A stretch of 64,000 nucleotides of DNA from CALNYX01 sp942490925 (GTDB taxonomy: Bacteria > Chlamydiota > Chlamydiia > Chlamydiales > JAAKFR01): the NCBI GenBank assembly GCA_942490925.1, contig CALNYX010000017.1:1612001-1676000 (forward strand), written 5' to 3'. Shown here piece by piece: positions 60,282-64,000 of the stretch; within the stretch, counting starts at the first letter, position 1; each line of letters begins with the position of its first letter. The translations under genes and the position numbers were made by a program. Under the pieces are notes generated by a model. The model searched no databases and was not told the origin of the DNA. It saw nothing but the letters and a program-made list of their open reading frames with translations.

Positions 60282-61865
60282 GTGCAAATAGCCGTTATTC
60301 AGTTTAATCCAACTGTTGGCGCTCTTTTAGAAAATCGCATTAAAATCCTCAAACATATCGAGAAGAGCGAAGCCGATCTCATCCTCTTTCCCGAACTAGC
60401 CCTCTGTGGCTATCCTCCTGAAGATCTTGTTTTACTCCCAGATTTTGTTAAGGCCGCTGAACACGAACTGGATTTGATCGCAAAAGCAACTAAAAAAACA
60501 GTTGTTCTAGGGACGATCAGAGAAGAAGAAAAGCTGCTTTACAATTGCGCTGCAATTCTTAAGGATGGTAAAATCGTTGGTTATCAAGACAAAACACTCT
60601 TACCGACCTACGATGTCTTTTACGAGAGACGCTACTTTGAGCCAGCAAGATCTCATCAAATTTGGGAGATTGGCGGTGAGCGGATTGTGATCACAATCTG
60701 TGAAGATATTTGGCAACCTCATCTCTATCCGATTCAATTTTTAAAAAACGAAAAGCCAACGCTTCTACTCAATCTCTCGGCATCACCCTACTACCGTGGC
60801 TGCAGTGAAGAGCGCCAAAAAGTGTGCGCTGAATTTGTCAAAGCATTTGATGCCCCTCTTGTCTACTGTAACCAAGTTGGTGGGAACGATAGTCTCATCT
60901 TTGACGGGAGTAGCTTTGTGCTATTTCCTGATGGAAAAATGGAGTCTGCCAAGCGATTTGAAGAAGATGAGGCGATTTTTGATCTCTCAAATCCAAGGGA
61001 TCAACACGTTTCAATTGAGCCGATGGAGGATTTGGAAAAAGCGCTTATTCTCGGTTTACGCGACTACTTTTACAAGCAAGGCTTTACAAAGGCAACATTT
61101 GGATTATCTGGCGGGGTTGACTCAGCAGTTGTTGCCTATTTGGCTCAAAAAGCTCTTGGCAAGGAGCATGTACTTGCTGTGACAATGCCTTCACCCTACA
61201 CGTCGCAAGAGACACTCAAGGATGCAACAGAGCTTGCCAAGCGGTTGGGTATTCCACTCAAAACACTTCAGATTCACAAGATCTATGATAGTTTTCTTGA
61301 GACTTTAGCTCCTCATTTTGAAGAGCATAAACCCGATATTACCGAAGAGAATTTGCAAGCGCGGATTCGAGGTACGCTCCTCATGGCTTTTTCGAACAAG
61401 TTTGGATATCTAGTGCTGGGGCCTGGAAATAAAAGCGAGATGGCTATGGGCTATACAACGCTTTATGGTGATATGTGTGGTGGATTAGGTGTGCTCAGTG
61501 ATGTCACCAAGCAGGGCGTCTATGCTCTAGCGAATTGGATCAATCGCAAAGAGGAGATTATCCCAAACTCAATCATTACAAGAGCGCCAACAGCTGAGCT
61601 CCGTCCTAATCAAAAAGATAGTGACTCCCTTCCCGACTATGAAATTATCGATGCTTTCTTAGAGGCGTATATCGAGGAGTGCCATAGCCCAGAACAGATT
61701 TCCGAGGCTTTGGGACTTGATCTTTCACTTGTAAAAGCACTTGTTGCCAAAGTTCATCTCAATGAATATAAGAGAAGACAGGCACCTCCTGGCCTTCGCG
61801 TCACCAAAAAGGCTTTTACAGCTGGTCGTCGCTTTCCAATTGTCCAGGGGTGGAAATATAGCTAA
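60282..61865 (+). CDS. nadE: Glutamine-dependent NAD+ synthetase
   Basis: The 527-residue protein has an N-terminal nitrilase-type glutaminase domain with Glu in 'LFPELALCGYPPEDL', Lys in 'GYQDKTLLPTYDVFYERRYF' and Cys in 'VITICEDIW'. The C-terminal synthetase has the P-loop 'FGLSGGVDSAVVAYLA' and 'NKSEMAMGYTTLYGD'. It amidates deamido-NAD to NAD. The GTG start is chosen because an ATG two bases upstream is out of frame. The gene lies 2 nt behind nqrF; the pairing of NAD synthesis with an NADH user is sensible. Presence implies de novo or salvage NAD capacity. Confidence 0.94.
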   Translation: MQIAVIQFNPTVGALLENRIKILKHIEKSEADLILFPELALCGYPPEDLVLLPDFVKAAEHELDLIAKATKKTVVLGTIREEEKLLYNCAAILKDGKIVGYQDKTLLPTYDVFYERRYFEPARSHQIWEIGGERIVITICEDIWQPHLYPIQFLKNEKPTLLLNLSASPYYRGCSEERQKVCAEFVKAFDAPLVYCNQVGGNDSLIFDGSSFVLFPDGKMESAKRFEEDEAIFDLSNPRDQHVSIEPMEDLEKALILGLRDYFYKQGFTKATFGLSGGVDSAVVAYLAQKALGKEHVLAVTMPSPYTSQETLKDATELAKRLGIPLKTLQIHKIYDSFLETLAPHFEEHKPDITEENLQARIRGTLLMAFSNKFGYLVLGPGNKSEMAMGYTTLYGDMCGGLGVLSDVTKQGVYALANWINRKEEIIPNSIITRAPTAELRPNQKDSDSLPDYEIIDAFLEAYIEECHSPEQISEALGLDLSLVKALVAKVHLNEYKRRQAPPGLRVTKKAFTAGRRFPIVQGWKYS

Positions 61866-61874
61866 GGATTGTTC

Positions 61875-63290
61875 ATGCCCCTGAAACATGATCGGAAGTG
61901 GTGGATACTATTTGTCACCACAACGGCGACCTCACTTTTTCTGATCGATAGCACTATCATGCCTGTTGCTCTGCCGATTATTGAGACTGATTTAGATTTT
62001 TCACAAGTCGGAGTGCTCTGGGTTGTCAATGCCTACCTACTGAGTTTAACAACATTCTTACTCATCGGTGGGCGTCTAAGCGAGCTTTTTGGCTACCGCT
62101 CCCTCTATAACATTGGACTGGTCATTTTTGGAGCGGGCTCTTTGATGGGAGCGCTCAGCTCTTCCGATTGGATGCTTATCTCTGCGCGAGGTGTTCAAGG
62201 AATTGGCGCAGCGTTGACTTATCCAGCTATCATTGCGCTACTGATCGCTGTTTTTCCAGTGAATCAACGTGCTAGAGCTTTAGGGATTGACACAGGGATT
62301 GCCTCGTTATTCATGATGCTTGGGCCGCTTATTGGCGGTGCCCTTACAGAATATCTCAATTGGCGCTACATTTTCTGGATTAACATTCCATTTGTCGTCT
62401 TTGGATTGGGGATGAGTATCTGGCTTCTTAAGCCGACAGAGCGTGTCAAAGAGCGTTTTCCCTATTTTGGATCACTTGTCATGATGGGAGGAATTTTTCT
62501 CTTTGTTTACGGGTTGATGCAAGGAAGTAAGTTTGGTTGGAGCTCGCCATGGATTATCGCCTTTTTGATTTTAGGGCCAGTTCTACTCGCCCTTTTTGTC
62601 ATGCTTTCTCTGCGCGACGCGCATCCATTAGCCGACTTTCGCCTTCTTCGAAATCGACTCTTTCTCGGTGCCACAGTGACGCGCTTTTTGCTTTACATCA
62701 TGGTTACAGCAACGGTTTTTTGGATCATCTTCTTTGAAAAATACCTCTCCTACACGCCACTAGAAGTGGGGATTCTAATTGTAGCCTCGACAGTTCCAGT
62801 TCTATTCATGGCGCCCATTGGTGGTTATTTAGCCGATCGCATTGGTTACCGCCTTCCAATGACAATTGGACATCTACTTGTCATCTTTGCCTTCATCTGG
62901 GTGATTTGTTTTGCTACAACCGAGCATGTGCTCGTCTTTCTTCCTGGCCTGCTTGCATTTGGTGGAGGCATTCCCATGGTGATGTCTCCCTCGATAGCCC
63001 TTGGCCTTTCGGCGATTTCGGCTGACAAACTTGGTTCAGGATCGGGGATGATGATCGCTACGCGCCAACTTGCCTCAACAATTGGGGTAGCGGTGATGAC
63101 AGCTGTTTATACGACGGTCTTTGCCAAGACGAATCAATCCTATCCCAAGACATTTGCAATCACAACAGGTGTAGCTCTCGGTTTTGGAGTGCTTGGGTTG
63201 ATCTTTACGCTTTGGCTAATAAATCGGCGACCTGACGAGCCGCAGCCACACAGTCATTTACCCCCACGCCCCGAAGACTACTCCCTATAG
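61875..63290 (+). CDS. MFS drug-type exporter (DHA2/EmrB-like, 14 helices)
   Basis: I start at ATG 61875; a TTG at 61869 would add two residues. The 471-residue protein has about 14 helices. 'FLIDSTIMPVALPIIETDL' in helix 1 and 'WVVNAYLLSLTTFLLIGGRL' with 'RGVQGIGAALTYPAIIALL' are DHA2 family hallmarks. It probably exports a toxic compound or metabolite by proton antiport. The last 86 nt overlap the converging hemG gene. It is 9 nt behind nadE and so may belong to the nqrF-nadE operon. Confidence 0.9.
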   Translation: MPLKHDRKWWILFVTTTATSLFLIDSTIMPVALPIIETDLDFSQVGVLWVVNAYLLSLTTFLLIGGRLSELFGYRSLYNIGLVIFGAGSLMGALSSSDWMLISARGVQGIGAALTYPAIIALLIAVFPVNQRARALGIDTGIASLFMMLGPLIGGALTEYLNWRYIFWINIPFVVFGLGMSIWLLKPTERVKERFPYFGSLVMMGGIFLFVYGLMQGSKFGWSSPWIIAFLILGPVLLALFVMLSLRDAHPLADFRLLRNRLFLGATVTRFLLYIMVTATVFWIIFFEKYLSYTPLEVGILIVASTVPVLFMAPIGGYLADRIGYRLPMTIGHLLVIFAFIWVICFATTEHVLVFLPGLLAFGGGIPMVMSPSIALGLSAISADKLGSGSGMMIATRQLASTIGVAVMTAVYTTVFAKTNQSYPKTFAITTGVALGFGVLGLIFTLWLINRRPDEPQPHSHLPPRPEDYSL

Positions 63291-64000
63291 CGTAGAAGTT
63301 GGGGGGAAAGTGTAAACTCTCAACCCATTTGCGATGCCCTAGGTAGTATTGAGGAATCGCTTCTTTGGCCAAGGAAATAAAGTGTGAATCTGGAGCCTGT
63401 TTGATTCCGGTGTATTTTTCAACAGCCGCCAAAGCAATTCCTAGTGGATCATCATTTGGAGGCATCATCACGCAAACACGTGTTTGGCCAGCTTGCTCTG
63501 GAAACGTATCCGAATCCCACGTCATTCCCCAAAAGGGCTCAGCTTCTGTTGAAGGAACCAAAAACCCGTATCCCTTGCGTGTTTTTTGTGCCTGATGCCA
63601 TCCTAAGCTCACAGCTACAATCGACGCGTGAGGCAATTCAGGATAGGGGAGCGTTGAGATGACAACATCAGCTTCGAGTGTTTGCTTAGGTAAAATAATA
63701 GAAAATCCTGCCCCGTTTGGAACGACCTCCTGCATTGGTGAATTGAGGAGCACATTTGTCTGCTTAGTCAATGCATTAGGAAGCTCTTCCATCCCTTTTT
63801 TAAAGGAGTAGAGAGAGCCTTTTTTTGGCTTTGAAATTCCATTTGGAAAACAGGAGCGCGCCGAAAGCTTGCGATAATCACCTGCAAAAATACCACGTGC
63901 AAGTGGATCGATCAACGTCTTTGCAAACCTCTTGTTAAAATGGCGTGTAAAGTAGGTTTCAAGCGTTTCATCCTCGGCTTGAGCGGGCTCTGTTTTTTTG
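63205..64000 (-). CDS. hemG: Protoporphyrinogen oxidase (HemG/HemY-type), C-terminal part
   Basis: The frame is open on the minus strand from the right edge to a TAA at 63205-63207, giving about 264 residues. It has 'TYFTRHFNKRFAKTLIDPLA' near the edge, 'GIFAGDYRKLSARSCFP', 'DVVISTLPYPELP' and the C-terminal flavin-binding 'FYAIGSSLRGVGVNDCVAAA' of the FAD-dependent PPO family. It oxidises protoporphyrinogen IX to protoporphyrin IX in heme synthesis. In C. trachomatis the gene lies near hctA (CT743/CT745, from memory), which matches this window. The N-terminal dinucleotide-binding half is outside. Confidence 0.9.
   Translation of the reverse strand, partial: KKTEPAQAEDETLETYFTRHFNKRFAKTLIDPLARGIFAGDYRKLSARSCFPNGISKPKKGSLYSFKKGMEELPNALTKQTNVLLNSPMQEVVPNGAGFSIILPKQTLEADVVISTLPYPELPHASIVAVSLGWHQAQKTRKGYGFLVPSTEAEPFWGMTWDSDTFPEQAGQTRVCVMMPPNDDPLGIALAAVEKYTGIKQAPDSHFISLAKEAIPQYYLGHRKWVESLHFPPNFYAIGSSLRGVGVNDCVAAARQVADLLAKA

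Overview
The window looks like a chromosome segment of a Chlamydia-related obligate intracellular bacterium, most likely Simkania negevensis or a close relative. The main evidence is a 23S rRNA gene split at E. coli position 1931 by a group I intron with a LAGLIDADG endonuclease, which I recall as described for Simkania. Supporting evidence is a tandem set of MOMP-like porins, an HctA histone-like protein, a SET-domain protein next to ftsK (as in Chlamydia CT737-CT739), Inc-like proteins with paired hydrophobic segments, and a yajC / rRNA methyltransferase / hctA / hemG neighbourhood that resembles CT740-CT745. These locus comparisons are from memory, not from a search.

Layout. 0-2.3 kb: MOMP-like genes on the minus strand, ending in a decayed copy and a perfect hairpin that joins an AbiEii toxin fragment. 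2.8-9.2 kb: a 1683-residue RHS/YD-repeat protein with a C-terminal alpha/beta-hydrolase-like domain, followed by two paralogous exported proteins that could be its immunity partners. 9.3-15.3 kb: response regulator, peroxiredoxin, TauD-like oxygenase, Inc-like protein, GNAT-like protein, BtaA-like enzyme and envelope proteins. 15.4-17.7 kb: a MITE-like element in front of a Sel1 gene, then a dead condensation-type acyltransferase. 17.9-25.5 kb: a fused disulfide oxidoreductase/TVP38 protein and five propeller-like proteins, two with paired membrane segments and two ending in SV40-NLS-like basic tails. 25.6-32.4 kb: AGCS symporter, YbhB, hybrid kinase, SET protein, MBL hydrolase and FtsK. 32.5-34.8 kb: Inc-like genes (one broken), tRNA-His, a gene without a normal start codon, and a second MITE copy. 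35.1-40.7 kb: the 16S-23S(intron)-5S operon. 41.3-48.8 kb: a compact operon of six glycosyl or glycerophosphate transferases and a WD40 protein. 49.2 kb: a mitochondrial-carrier-like protein. 50-54.6 kb: an ExbB/ExbD (Tol-type) cluster with a large TPR protein. 54.7-64 kb: hctA, a frameshifted rRNA methyltransferase, yajC, htpG, nqrF, nadE, an MFS exporter and the 3' part of hemG.

The housekeeping genes (ftsK, rRNA, nqrF, nadE, htpG, hemG) form a conserved backbone. Between them lies accessory DNA rich in likely host-interaction proteins: Inc-like membrane proteins, propellers, a SET methyltransferase, a Sel1 protein, a mitochondrial carrier and an RHS hydrolase. Several decayed genes and small palindromic elements mark recent turnover. 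All functions are inferred from sequence patterns read by eye.
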